The translations under genes and the position numbers were made by a program. From Hemicordylus capensis (lineage: Eukaryota > Chordata > Lepidosauria > Squamata > Cordylidae): a DNA stretch of 64,000 nucleotides. The notes under the pieces are model-generated. The model was not told the origin of the DNA. It ran no database searches and saw only the letters and a list, made by a program, of their open reading frames with translations. Position 1 is the stretch's first letter. Every line of letters begins with the position of its first letter. Of this stretch, positions 9,580-20,185 are shown piece after piece. The stretch covers positions 30,784,501-30,848,500 of the forward strand of contig NC_069659.1 in NCBI RefSeq assembly GCF_027244095.1, in the 5' to 3' direction.

Positions 9580-12500
9580 TTCTGTCATGAACCCTGAGCC
9601 TGAGGATTCACAAGTGGAGGCAGTCAATAGCCCTGAAACTGACTCCACAATGCCGAGGTCTGGCACAACAAACTCTCAAGATGAGGCAGGGTTCAAGGGA
9701 CCTCCACCTCCAACACCAGTGTCCCCTGTACCTGCTGACCCCAAATTGGATGTGCAATTTGATTCACCCAATACTGGGTCAGGTGGACCAAAGTCTTGAC
9801 TCAGTGCAAGGCAGCTTCCTATGTCCAGGGGAACGTTATGGGATAGACCCCCCCTGCTTTGCGGTCCGTCAGCTCTCCACGGCCGGCATCATCCTCAGCT
9901 GCCCTGCGGCTGCTGCCTCTCCTCCTTTCTCAGTATCAGTGGAGGGCCAGCCTGAGTGAAATCCTGTCTTATGAGACTACAGCTTCCTCCACCACCTCCT
10001 CCTGTTGCTGTTCATTTGCCCAGACCCCAGCCCAGCATGAGCCCCCCCCCCACTCCCCTCCACAAATGCTGTGTCCCCCTACAGTTACAGTAGGCTTAAA
10101 CCAACCCTGCTACTGCATGGGCAATGACCAGCTTTGTAAGCAGCCTGGCATAAATTATGAAACCGGCAGCAAATAATATCAGCATTGCAATTAAATGTCA
10201 GATCTAACACTTGCTCTGGTTTGGCATTATGAATGAAGATCGTAATGACATTAGTAACGCATGTATCACATTAAAACGCCAGCTGCCAGCTGTGTTTCTA
10301 GCACCTGCTTCCTCCTCTGTCTTCTGTGGTTGAAAAGGAGCTGCTCTTCTCCTACATCACACCCTAACAAAAGAGAAACAAGCCTCGCTCCCTTTTGAAA
10401 TCTTCCCAGGTCAGTGCTTTGGTCCAAGGGCTGGGAGGGATTGCTGCTTCCAGTCTTTAGGTTGCAAGCCGACTCTCTTGCGATTAAGGTAAATAGGAGA
10501 TATTGAGCAGGTTCGTGTAGTCTGTGATAATGCACATATTTTAAAAGTTGCTTGAAAACTCTGTAGTACATTCACTTAACAGACAGACCATTGTGCCTGC
10601 TTTCTCTTTCTTCTCTTTTTCACACCCCAAATGACCTTGTTTTGGCACAGGAGAGTGTAAAGACTCCCTTGAATAATGTTTGATCTAAGATCATAAATAA
10701 ACAACAACTCCCTTGAATTATCACTTCAGAGCACTGATAAGGCTGGAGAGTAGGGCTGATTTCCTTTTAAGAGTGTTGAAGAGGTAGAATGAATTCAATA
10801 CAGGGATCATTGCCCAGGATGCTCACACACTGTTGTGTCTCTGTCCACAAGCTTTGCAAGTTTGTGTTGTGCTTGAACTTGCAACCTGCAAAAAAAAAAA
10901 AACCCTGCAGAACTTATTTGACCAGACACAACAGGAGACTGGTTTAGTAGAAGCTGCTTCCAAATGAAGGTGCTTAAAAGACACATAGGCCTGGGTCATA
11001 TGTAACACAGAACTGCAAGTCCAGCAGACCCCCAGTTCAGTGCCCCCCCCACTCTCCTGTCCACATTTGGGGAGAGCATCGCTCTGCAGCCAGTCAGCAG
11101 GACTGCAGAGAGGCGGGGAAACTGGCTGTGTGGGCTTCCTCCTTCGCGGAAGGACAGCCTGCACAGCTAACTGGGATGGAGGAGCTTCCTCACTCAATTC
11201 TAGCTCCATGGGTCCTAAACACTGTGCTGCCGGTGTCTGTACATAATGCTGGCACTGCAAAAATGGAGTTTGCAGCAGTGAAACTCCATTCTGCCCCAAT
11301 ATTCCAAATACAGCTTGGTGAGGGGAACTGCAGGCCAGTTTCCCCCACAAACTCCCATTTCCCCAGGTTTGTATGTTCAGGTTTGGAAACCGGAAGTGAA
11401 GAGACCCTCCAGTTTCACATTACGTATGAACTGGGAGTTTTTGACTTCACTAGGCATTTCTACCAGATTATTAAACTTCTCTTTGCAACTTTGCTTTTTT
11501 TGGCGGGGTGAGTATGCTGAGACTCTCAAATATCCTAAATTTTAGCACTCAGCTCAGCACCAATTATTTCCCTCCAGCGGTGCTCTTACCCCGGGACTTC
11601 GGGACCCCCTGGGGGTCCTCAAATCTTCTTTAGTCTGTTCTGAGTGGTGCCTTCAATAACCTATGTGTTAAAAAATGATGCTTAACTTTAGAGCGGGGCC
11701 TCCAAAGGCCTTTAGGTCCAGGCTCCAAAATCACCTAGGTGCACCTCTGTCTCTTTCTCTCTCTATTGTTGTTCAAATTGTTCAGAATTCAGAATTGTGG
11801 AGTTTGTTTGTTTGTTTTATTAAATTTATACCCCACCAAAACTTACGTCTCTGGGCGTAACTTGCTCCCAAACTTACATCTCTGGAGTTCACATAGCCCG
11901 CATATGGGGTCTTCCATATAAGCCCCTGTGCATAGGTGGCATTATTACAAAGGTGCTGAAGTACAAGGAAGACAAGGAACAGGATATTCCTTGCTTCAAC
12001 CCACAATTCTGAGAATGTGTGCTGTAGTAACATTCATGTATGCTGTAGTAGCCTCCCCTCCTCCACCCTCTCTTTCACTTCTATAAACACATAAAGCCTT
12101 CCTGGATGCTCAAGAATAAGGAGATATCAACTTTCTTCCCCCATATAATGTTAAATCAGACACCCCTAGGGGGGGAAAGATTTTAAATGCCATGAGATTA
12201 TAGTAACTGGTTTAAAAAATTAGCTGTCAAATCAGAATAAAATACTGGATATTTTTAAAGAACCATAGCATAAGGTCTAATACATTTAACATTAGCAATT
12301 TAAAGTTTCTATTTGAATCATCCCACAGGAAAAAAAGATGCCATTAAACCCAACTGGCGAACTGATAAATGTACCAAAATAATGCATAAGAAAATCATTC
12401 AGGCTTGGGGTTTCTAATCTTGACCATCTCCATTAGCATAGCATGCTTAGATGTGGATTACACAAAGCTTAAGCTTTTAAAAAAATAAATGAAATGGGAT

Positions 12501-12745
12501 TTCAGACATTCATATGGAAAAATCAAACTGGGGGGCGCGGGGGATGCAAAATGGCAGGGGTTACTTCCTCATACTCATTTGTAGTAGAAACTAGAAACTC
12601 GACGGTAAGGCAATACTGTTCAAGGCAGTTCACTAATGCATAGAATATATATATTCCGCTTCAAGGCAATCTAGATGGAAATGTGCCCAATTTTAGCTTG
12701 AATGACACTATCGATATGTGAAAATTTGACTTTCACATCAAGGCT
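9580..12745. other. Mostly unclassified; SINE tail, possible MITE and LINE tail
   Basis: A SINE 3' tail (GACTCAGTGCAAGGCAGCTTCC) lies at about 9796-9822. A possible DNA element spans 10988-11434 (separate entry). The minus-strand LINE 3' tail TTTATACCCCACCAAAACTTA lies at about 11820-11870. I see no conserved exon. The proline-rich open frame at 9587-9799 has no family I recognise. Confidence 0.4.
10988..11434. mobile_element. Possible non-autonomous DNA element (TTCATACGTAA ends)
   Basis: Left CCTGGGTCATATGTAACACAG and right TTACGTATGAACTGGG are imperfect inverted repeats around a GC-rich core. I see no target duplication and no coding remnant, so this rests on the ends alone. Confidence 0.4.
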
Positions 12746-12751
12746 ACTACA

Positions 12752-12905
12752 GGATGGGTTCGTAAGCTCCGTGGCAGAGAGCATCTGCTTGGCATGCAGA
12801 AAGTCCCACATTCACTCTCTGGCATCTCCAGGTATTGCTGGCGGAGACTCCTGCCTGAAAACCTGAAGAGGCACTGCCAGTCAGTGCAGACAATATTGAG
12901 CTAGC
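12752..12905 (+). mobile_element. tRNA-derived SINE cut short by GC-rich repeat
   Basis: The tRNA-like head (AGCTCCGTGGCAGAGAGC; CATTCACTCTCTGG) and body (GAGACTCCTGCCTGAAAACC) run to GAGCTAGCCGGACCAT. There the sequence changes abruptly into CCTTCCTTTGGGC tandem repeats, and the usual SINE 3' end is missing. Confidence 0.75.
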
Positions 12906-13300
12906 CGGACCATCCTTCCTTTGGGCTGGCTGCCATCCCCCCCACCCGGTGCTCCTGACCCCAGCGCTTCTGCCTTTTGGCCGGCAGACAGGCCAGAGAG
13001 GGATTGCACCCCCCAGCCCCGGGTTTGCCCACCAGCTGGCCACTGGCACTGGTTTTTCCCAGTGGCCAGGCCATCCTTCCTTTGGGCCGGCAGGGGAGCC
13101 CAAGAGGGAGTGCACACACACCCTCTGCCACCCACCACCACTGCCACCTGCCACCACCTGGCGGCCGGGCCCTCCTTCCTTTGGGCCGGCAGGCGGGCCG
13201 AAGAGAGAGGCTGCACCACCCTCTACACCACCCACCCACCTGCCACCGCAGATTCCTCCCCTCCCCCCACCACCATCCCCGTCACTATGTGGCAGCTTGC
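12906..13300 (+). repeat. GC-rich minisatellite-like block
   Basis: The motif CATCCTTCCTTTGGGCYGGC or CCTCCTTCCTTTGGGCCGGC occurs at about 12910, 13070 and 13165, followed by CCACC-rich stretches. Spacing is about 160 and 95 bp. Long open frames on both strands here reflect the biased composition, not a gene. Confidence 0.65.
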
Positions 13301-13387
13301 TCACAAACTCTCATGAGAGCTGCCATGCATGGGGTTAGCGTGGGGACACCTAAGAGAAATATATATAATGATACTGCCTTGCTAAGA

Positions 13388-13423
13388 ACACACACACACA
13401 CGTGCGCACGCACACGCGCACAC
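13388..13423. repeat. (CA)n microsatellite with GC interruptions
   Basis: ACACACACACACGTGCGCACG followed by CACACGCGCACAC, about 35 bp of alternating purine-pyrimidine sequence. Confidence 0.85.
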
Positions 13424-13599
13424 CATGGCGTTCCTCTCCTGAAGGGTGAGGTATGGCACCCATCAGAAACCCAGAGGATTTCTTTTCTTGGAGAGGGAGT
13501 AGGAAGCTAAGGATCTTTGCAAGGAGCATGCATAAATTGAAACTTCCCCTCTCATCGGTCCCTTTCCAGATGGAAAGGGATCTGGCTTTTAAAAGATGG

Positions 13600-13854
13600 G
13601 AGAAGAACTGGTCTTGTGGTAATAATGAGCATGAATTGTCTTCTTTGCTAACCAGGGTCTGTCCTGGTTCCCTAGTTTTGTGAAAGAGCATCTGCATGCT
13701 TGCATTCAGAAGGTCCTAGTTCACTACTTGGCACCTCCAGATGGGGGTGGGAGTAGACTCCTGCCTGAAAGCATGGAAAGCCACTGCCAGTCAGAGTTGG
13801 CAGTACTGAACTAGATGGACCAAGGGTCTGATAGGGCAGCCTTCCTATGGTCCT
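13600..13854 (+). mobile_element. 5S/tRNA chimeric SINE, internally shortened
   Basis: A 5S-like head (AACTGGTCTTGTGGTAATAA, then TTTGCTAACCAGGGTC) runs directly into a tRNA-like unit (AAAGAGCATCTGCATGC) without the usual GGGAGACT to TTCCCC linker. It then continues with the standard SINE body to GGCAGCCTTCCTATGGTCCT. It faces the minus-strand SINE that starts 22 bp later. Confidence 0.75.
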
Positions 13855-13875
13855 CAAATCCAGGTCCATCCCCAC

Positions 13876-14170
13876 TTATAGGAAGCTGCCTTATACTGAG
13901 TCAGACCATTGGTCCTTCTAGCCCAGTATTGTCTGCACAGTCTGGCAGTGGCTTCTCCAAGTCTGCAGGCAGGACTCAATCCCAGCCCCACCTGGAGATG
14001 CCAGAGAAAGAACTTGGGACCTAGATGCTCTTCCCAGAGTGGCCCCATCCCTTAAGGGGAATACCATACAGTGCTCACACATGTAGTCTCCCATTCAAAT
14101 GCAACCAGGGTCATCCCTGCTTAGCAAAGGAGGCAATGCATGCTTGCTGCCACAAGACCAGCTCTCCTCT
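13876..14170 (-). mobile_element. 5S/tRNA chimeric SINE, near full length
   Basis: Read on the minus strand it starts GAGGAGAGCTGGTCTTGTGG, shows GCTAAGCAGGGATGACC and TTGAATGGGAGACTACA in the 5S-like head, then the tRNA-like unit and the body, and ends GGCAGCTTCCTATAAG. Together with the preceding plus-strand copy it forms a long inverted repeat. Confidence 0.85.
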
Positions 14171-14640
14171 ATCACACTGTCACCCTGCTGGCCTGATGAT
14201 CTCTATAGGATGCCCCTGCCATGCCCCAGTGTTGCCTCAGTCAAGTGGCTCAACGTGTCCTGTACTCATCAAGCACTAACCTCCATGTGTGGATGGAGCT
14301 GTCTTTCTAGATTAGTCACCACAAGATGAGACTGAATGGTCTGACTTAGTCTAAGGCATCTTCATGTCTTCATAATGAGAAGTTGTACCAATAAAAGAAA
14401 AAGTATTGTAGCTTCAGAAAGAACAAACAGGGATATGTAAGACATTGCAATGTAGCTCCAGTGCCTAAGAGGTGTGTTCCTAATCAGGGTTTCGGCCAGC
14501 CTGGAGCAGGAGCCTTGTAACACTATTAAGAGCTTGCCAGTGCGGGTGGTGGGGGACTGGTTCCAGGAGGCAAGCTGGAGGAAAAGGGACACCCACTCAT
14601 CTTTTTTCTTTCCCACCCTCCTGAAACTTCTACATGCAAG

Positions 14641-14740
14641 AGTAACAGCAGGAGAGAGGGCATGCCCTCAGCTCTTGCCTCTGGGCTTCCCAGAGGTGGG
14701 CCACTGTGCAAAACCGGATGCTGGGCTCGATGGGCCTTGG
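14641..14740 (+). mobile_element. CR1 3' end interrupted by a hAT-like element
   Basis: AACAGCAGGAGAGAGGGCATG, then CTGGGCTTCCCAGAGG, then GATGCTGGGCTCGATGGGCC is the CR1 3' UTR. It stops at GGGCCTTGG, where the next element begins. The usual CAGGGCTGTTCTTATG end is not found on the far side. Confidence 0.7.
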
Positions 14741-15345
14741 GTGTGCACAGAACCATTTTTTGTAGTTTGGTTTGAATCCGAATCGAACCGCCAGTCTGCA
14801 AACCGGTTCAGTCAAACGGACCAGCACTTCAACCCGTTTGATCATATGGGATCAAACTGGTTCAACCCAATTCAATGGGCGATAGTAAGAGGGCATCTCT
14901 AAACCCCGGCAGTGGCTCCTCTGAACCCTGGCGCTCACCCAGCAGCGTGGCCCATGTAGTGGTGTGGTTCTGGCCTCTGTGCATATGCAAAGGCCATTTG
15001 CATAGCCTCCGTGCCTACACTGCTGTGAGGATCGCCGGGATTTAGAGGAGCCAGTGCCAGCAATGTGCTCTCTCACCATCCCAACCCCAGCCACCCTTAG
15101 AAGCCTTTTAAAGGCAGGATTCCTCTTGGCTTGTAAAGGGGAATCCACATCAGATTCCCCTTTACACGTATAGCCCCTCGAGCCATCAAACTGGGTCAAA
15201 CTGGTGCATAATGGATCAGGCCCAGTTTGGTTAGAACTCAGACCAGCTGCCTTTTTTCGAGACTGGTTCAGTTTGAATTCAAACTGTTTGAACCGGGCAT
15301 GTTCAGATCAAACCCGGTTCAATTTGAATTGGTTCTGCGCACCTC
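14738..15345. mobile_element. hAT-like non-autonomous element with GTGTGCACAGAACC ends
   Basis: The left end GGGTGTGCACAGAACC and the right end GGTTCTGCGCACC are inverted repeats. Blocks such as GGTTTGAATCC, GGTTCAGT and AACCGGTT recur near both ends as subterminal repeats. I see no transposase fragment and no clear 8-bp duplication. Confidence 0.65.
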
Positions 15346-15674
15346 ATGTCCTACTTACAGGCCTCCTATCTCCATAATGTAAAGTTCATATACACATATT
15401 CACACATACGCCCAACTCCTCAAAAAGACCTGTCAAGAACAAATTGTTTCTAAATGTCTGACTCCAGGGCTTTTCTAAATGTTGCTTGTCTTCATTGTAC
15501 AGATTTGCCTAAATGCTCTGTCATTTGTAATGAGGTAATAGGCCTTAAAATTGCCTTGTGTCATCTCATTGCTTCTACAAGGGTACATTTGATCCTTTAC
15601 CTAAATTGATGCCATTAGCACAGTGTTCTTTCTGTTAGTGCCTGTTTCTTTTAGGCACCCGTTTCTAAGAATAT

Positions 15675-16770
15675 TTACAAGGACAACAGAAAAGCCTTCG
15701 ATTGTGTTGATCATGTCAAGTTGTGGAATAGCCTTAAGAAAATGGGCATCCCAGAACATCTCATTGTTCTCATGAGAAACCTATACACAGGTCAAGAGGC
15801 CACAGTCTAGACAGAACATGGTGAAATAGACTGGTTCCAGATCAGCACCAGTCTGTTTCCCCATGTTCCATGAAACAAGGCAGTATACTTTCTCCTTATT
15901 TATTCAACTTATATGCTGAACATATACTGAGAGAAGCTGGATTGGAAGAAGATGAGTGTGGTTTTAAAGTTGGAGGAAGAAACATCAATAACCTGTGCTG
16001 ATGGCACCACTCTGATAGCTGAGAATGCAGATGATCTGCAAGCTTTAGTAATGAAAGTCAAGGGGCAAAGTGAAAAAATGGGACTATAACTAAATGTAAA
16101 GAAGACTAAACTTATTACAATGGGTACAGCAACCAGTCTTAGAATTGAGAATGAAGACATTGACGTAGTGGATAGCTTCTACCTTTTAGGATCTACCATC
16201 AACAGTAAAGGATCCAGCAGTCAAGAAATACGCTGCAGACTAGCACTTGGTAGGGTTGCAATGAAGGCCTTGTAAAGGATATTTAGATGTTGTGACGTGT
16301 CTATATCTACAAAGATTAGAATCGTTCAGACAATGGTTTTTCCCGTGACCCTCTATAGATGAGAAAGCTGGACTTTGAAGAAGAAAAATAGAAAAAGTAT
16401 TGATGCTTTTGAACTTTGGTGCTAGAGAAGACCTTTGAGGATACCATGGACTGCCAGGAAAACAAACAAATGGATCATAGAACAAATCAATCCAGAATTT
16501 TCACTTGAGACACAGATGACCAGGCTCAAACTATCATACTTTGGACACAATATGTGAAAACCCAGATCCCTTGAGAAGCCCATAATGCTGGGGAAAATTG
16601 AAGGAAAGAACAGAAGAGGATGACCAACATCAAGATAGATGGACTCAATTACGACAGCAATGAATGCATCCCTGGGAGACCTTAAATGCCAAGCTGATCA
16701 TCCTGGAGAGACTCTATCTCTGTGGTTGCCAAGAGTTGACACCGACTTGACGACACTTAATCAATCAATT
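15675..16770 (+). mobile_element. BovB (RTE) LINE, reverse transcriptase to 3' tail, decayed
   Basis: NRKAFDCVDHVKLW (from 15686) is RT motif A. The catalytic box reads CADG (about 15997-16010) where YADD is expected. The C-terminal block follows (FYLLGSTINSKGSSSQEIRC; RIPWTARKTNKWIIEQI) and the element ends CCGACTTGACGACACTTAATC. Several stops and the altered catalytic box show it is dead. Confidence 0.9.
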
Positions 16771-16914
16771 ATTTAATCATTTCTGAGATGACTGGTGGTG
16801 GGGAGATAAGCCTACAATGATGATTCTAGGGATGTCTCTCACCTTCTGGAATATTCCAGAGAACTGCCTCAATGGTGAATGAGACGAAAATGAATAAGAC
16901 AAAAAAAAATTATA

Positions 16915-17150
16915 ACAGTTTTCAACAAAAGTTTTGAAAGCAGTTTAGATAGATGTAAAAGAAACACATTAAATGGCTCCCTATCCCCAAAGGGCTCACA
17001 ATCTAAAAAAGAAATATAATATTGACACCAATAACAGCCACTGGAGGATGCTATGCTGAGGACAGAGAGGGTCAGTTGCTCTCCCCCTGCTAAATAAAGA
17101 GAATCACCACTTTTTAAAAGGTGCCTCTTTGCTCTGTTGGCAGGGCGAGA
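16915..17150 (-). mobile_element. LINE/SINE 3' fragment, 'TGTGAGCCCTTTGG' family
   Basis: On the minus strand it reads AGATTGTGAGCCCTTTGGGG, followed by an AAACTGCTTTCAAAACTTTTG-type end. The same block occurs at 32879-33100, 46386-46625, and partly at 54295-54365 and 56372-56500. No coding part is present, so I leave the class open. Confidence 0.6.
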
Positions 17151-17472
17151 AAAGCAAGGTACACAACACTTGTAAAGACCATAAATGGATATCAGAACTC
17201 AGGAAATATTATTTTATGTTCCCTGAACAATGGGTAATACAAGGCAAGTTTCCCTTTCAGGAGACTGTATAGGTGATTTATTAATAATGGCTAACATCCA
17301 GACAAAGGAAATGCTAGGAGATCAACCAAAATTGCCCCTTCCCAAAGCACATCCACAACACCAGTGCTTCCTTAGTCTGGACTCAACACATATAAGAAGC
17401 TGCCTCTTCTAATAAAACTTATTACACACACAAAGATCAATCACAAACACCCCCTCTTTTCATTTTGTATTA

Positions 17473-17577
<105 letters not shown>

Positions 17578-17784
17578 CTAGCTTCTCTCAAGAAAAGAAA
17601 ACATAGAATACCAAAATACAAAACCATGTAACAAAACACTGATACCATCATTATTTGGGAAAAGGAGAAAAGGAAATGCTAATACATTTTCCCAATCCAT
17701 CATTTTATTTTCTCTCTCCTCTTTGACTTTAATAATGAAAATGCTTATCAAAACCTTCTTAAGTCTGGGTCTGTGCATAGCATG

Positions 17785-18110
17785 GCATCTCAGGTTCACA
17801 CAAGGTGCCACAGCTCCAGAAGTGCATGCTTCCCCTACTTTCGAGATTGGCTGTGCAATGTGAACCCATCAGTCTTGGCATATCCTGCCTACTTGCTACA
17901 GAGAACTCAACATCTGTCCCTCATCTCAAATCTCAGTTACAGATGTCGGGGTCCCTGCAGCAAGTAGCAGATAATATGCCGAAGTTGGTCATGTTGTGTG
18001 AACCAATCTCAGCATATAAAAATCTACAATGGAAGTAGAGGCCGTGCATACACCTTGGGGCTGTAGCACCTCACATGATCCTGAAGCACCACATGATATA
18101 TGAACCCACC
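17785..18110. mobile_element. Possible non-autonomous DNA element, relative of 8766-9175
   Basis: The ends CATCTCAGGTTCACAC and ATATATGAACCCACCC are weakly inverted. The internal GTGAACCAATCTCAGCATAT matches the element at 8766-9175 (GAACCAATCTCAGCATAT). Classification is tentative. Confidence 0.4.
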
Positions 18111-18114
18111 CTAA

Positions 18115-18930
18115 TAATATCACCATTCTCGAGGACTTGAGTGCTATATTGTATCTCAGTTCCTTTTTGGGAATTTCCTTTCCCTACTAGCTGAGGTCTC
18201 TGATAATATTCCACAATCTGGTAAACAGCAAACAGGTCTTTCATTATCTCAAGTAAAATAACTGTTTTAACCCAGTCAGATTGTGTGATGAATTCAGTAC
18301 AAAAATTCCTGTCATGTTCAGCTCTGGTCCGTTCTGGATGTTTTTATAACCCTAAGCATAGAAACTATGCTTCCATAAATAGATCTGTTCTTTGATGACC
18401 CTGAAAACATTTTATTTGATTTTCCCATCAGGGCTATAGCCCACATTTTTGTCACCCATTGAACTTCTGATGGAGCAGACTTTTGCTTTCATCAGTCTCT
18501 GAACAGCAAAAATCACAGTACATGGTAGATGCAGGATCACCTCTTAACACTCCTGTGTGCCAAGTTGGGAAGCCAGGCAAAGCAGTCTCTTGAGAAATTC
18601 ACACAATGAAAGAAAGCACAGACTGTAGTATAGTTGAAGATACTGGTACACAATGAGGTAAATGACAGAAGCATGGTGACAATGGGCTGTATCAATGACT
18701 AAGCCCTGTTGAAATGACAGAGACAAGTTAGTTATGACCAGGGCTAGCTGTACCATGAATCAGGGTGAAGCAGGCTATTTCAGGAGTCAAACTGTGGCCC
18801 ACTTCTCAGGAGTGACAAACATTCCATCCAGTACCACCACTACCCTCCATGGATGGCCTGAAGTAGAAGGAAAATGGCACCATTTCCTCTATAAGAAAGG
18901 AAGTGGGGGGTGGAGATTTGGAAGGAAGGA
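18115..18930. other. No recognised gene or repeat
   Basis: I find no conserved reading frame. The segment beginning CAGGGCTAGCTGTACCATGA at about 18739 resembles the end of hAT elements (compare 24297), but nothing more can be shown. Confidence 0.35.
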
Positions 18931-18935
18931 AATGG

Positions 18936-19700
18936 TGGCCTGATTTGAATAGCAAACAAGTTCCAGTAAGAACTAATCTGCCTATTTTCCTTTCACTGTC
19001 CCTACAACTAGACTAAATTTGATCCAAATCTGTTAGGCAGTTCATAAGTTAGCCCACTTGCATCTCAAACGTTTATGCGTCCACCATCTTGAATTGGGGT
19101 GGATGGCATTATCACAAACTATGCCTTTGAGGTGTCCCTATGTGTCCATACAACTGTACGGAATTTGGTCCAGATTGGTTACCACTTGCAGCTCAAGCGT
19201 TCATGTGTCTGCCATCTTGAATCAGGATGGATGACATTATTACAAAGTATGCTCTTGAGCTATCCCTATGTAGCCCTACACCTGTAGCACATTTGGTTCA
19301 AATCAGTTAGGTGGCTCACAAGTTAGCCCAACTGCAGCTCAAATGTTCATGTGTCCACCATCTTGAATAGGGGTGGATGACATCATCACAAATGATGCCT
19401 TTGAGGTATCCCTATGTGTCACCCACTACAACTGTACCAAGTCTGGTTCAGATCGGTTAGGCGGTTCACAAGTAAGCCCACTTGTGCCTCAAATGTTTAC
19501 ACAACCCCATCTTGAATCGGGATGGATGACATCATCACACTGTTCAGATGACCCTATGTGTTCCTACAACTGTGCCTGATTTGGTTCATATTGGTCCAGG
19601 CAATGCAAATTTGATGGGAGACAGACACACATAAATGCATACACACACACACACGGAATATCAGGTGATTTGATAAGCCTACTGGAAAGTAGACTAAAAA
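18936..19700 (+). mobile_element. Unclassified element with ~145-bp tandem units, copy A
   Basis: Four tandem units share CCATCTTGAATYRGGRTGGATG (anchors at about 19089, 19215, 19362 and 19511), followed by ACATCATCACAAA, CCTATGTGT and TTTGGTTCANAT. The non-repeated left flank (AAGTTCCAGTAAGAACTAAT, CTTTCCTTTCACT) and right flank (AAGCCTACTGGAAAGTAG) also match, in reverse complement, the flanks of 62690-63262. So this is one mobile unit carrying tandem repeats, not two unrelated satellites. I see no coding motif. Confidence 0.7.
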
Positions 19701-20185
19701 GAGAAAGGGAAGGAAAGGGTGGGGACACCATCTGAAGCTTCATTCAGGCAGAAAAGTGTCACGAGCTAGCACCGGTCATGGGTGACAGGTTCTATTGATT
19801 TCAGAGGCGCTTAGTGTGGATTCACTTTCTATATATACAACCCAATGGTAGTTTTTTAAATTCTTCAAAAATACATAAAACAAAACAACCTATAATCACA
19901 TTGGCTGACATCCTGACTTCCTCAGTGTCACTGTGCCCACACATATAGAGAGAGTTATTTTCAATTACCTTCTCTACATCCGGAAGTGCCCTTGCATACT
20001 AAAAATGTTTAGTATGTCCTAAGGGACATATTTTCAGAAAGCACAGCATATTTCTAGAGGCTCAGGAGATCACTGAAAAGGCACAGGGTTCTTCTAGGGA
20101 CACAGATCACCCATGCATGTGCATGTGTAGAAGTAGTGAGAAAGCTTTCCAGAAACCTTCCACGGTAAGGATGCAGCTCCCATTG

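Noticed and set aside
9587-9799. Proline-rich 70-codon frame starting MNPEPEDSQVEAV
   Set aside because: No splice signals, no recognisable domain, and it lies next to SINE tail sequence. It could be an old repeat.
12747-13510. Several long frames in a proline/glycine-rich block
   Set aside because: Composition artefacts of the GC-rich minisatellite; open in all frames and repetitive.
18544-18756. Minus-strand hydrophobic 70-codon frame that suggested a receptor fragment
   Set aside because: No conserved receptor motif could be found and the frame is short.
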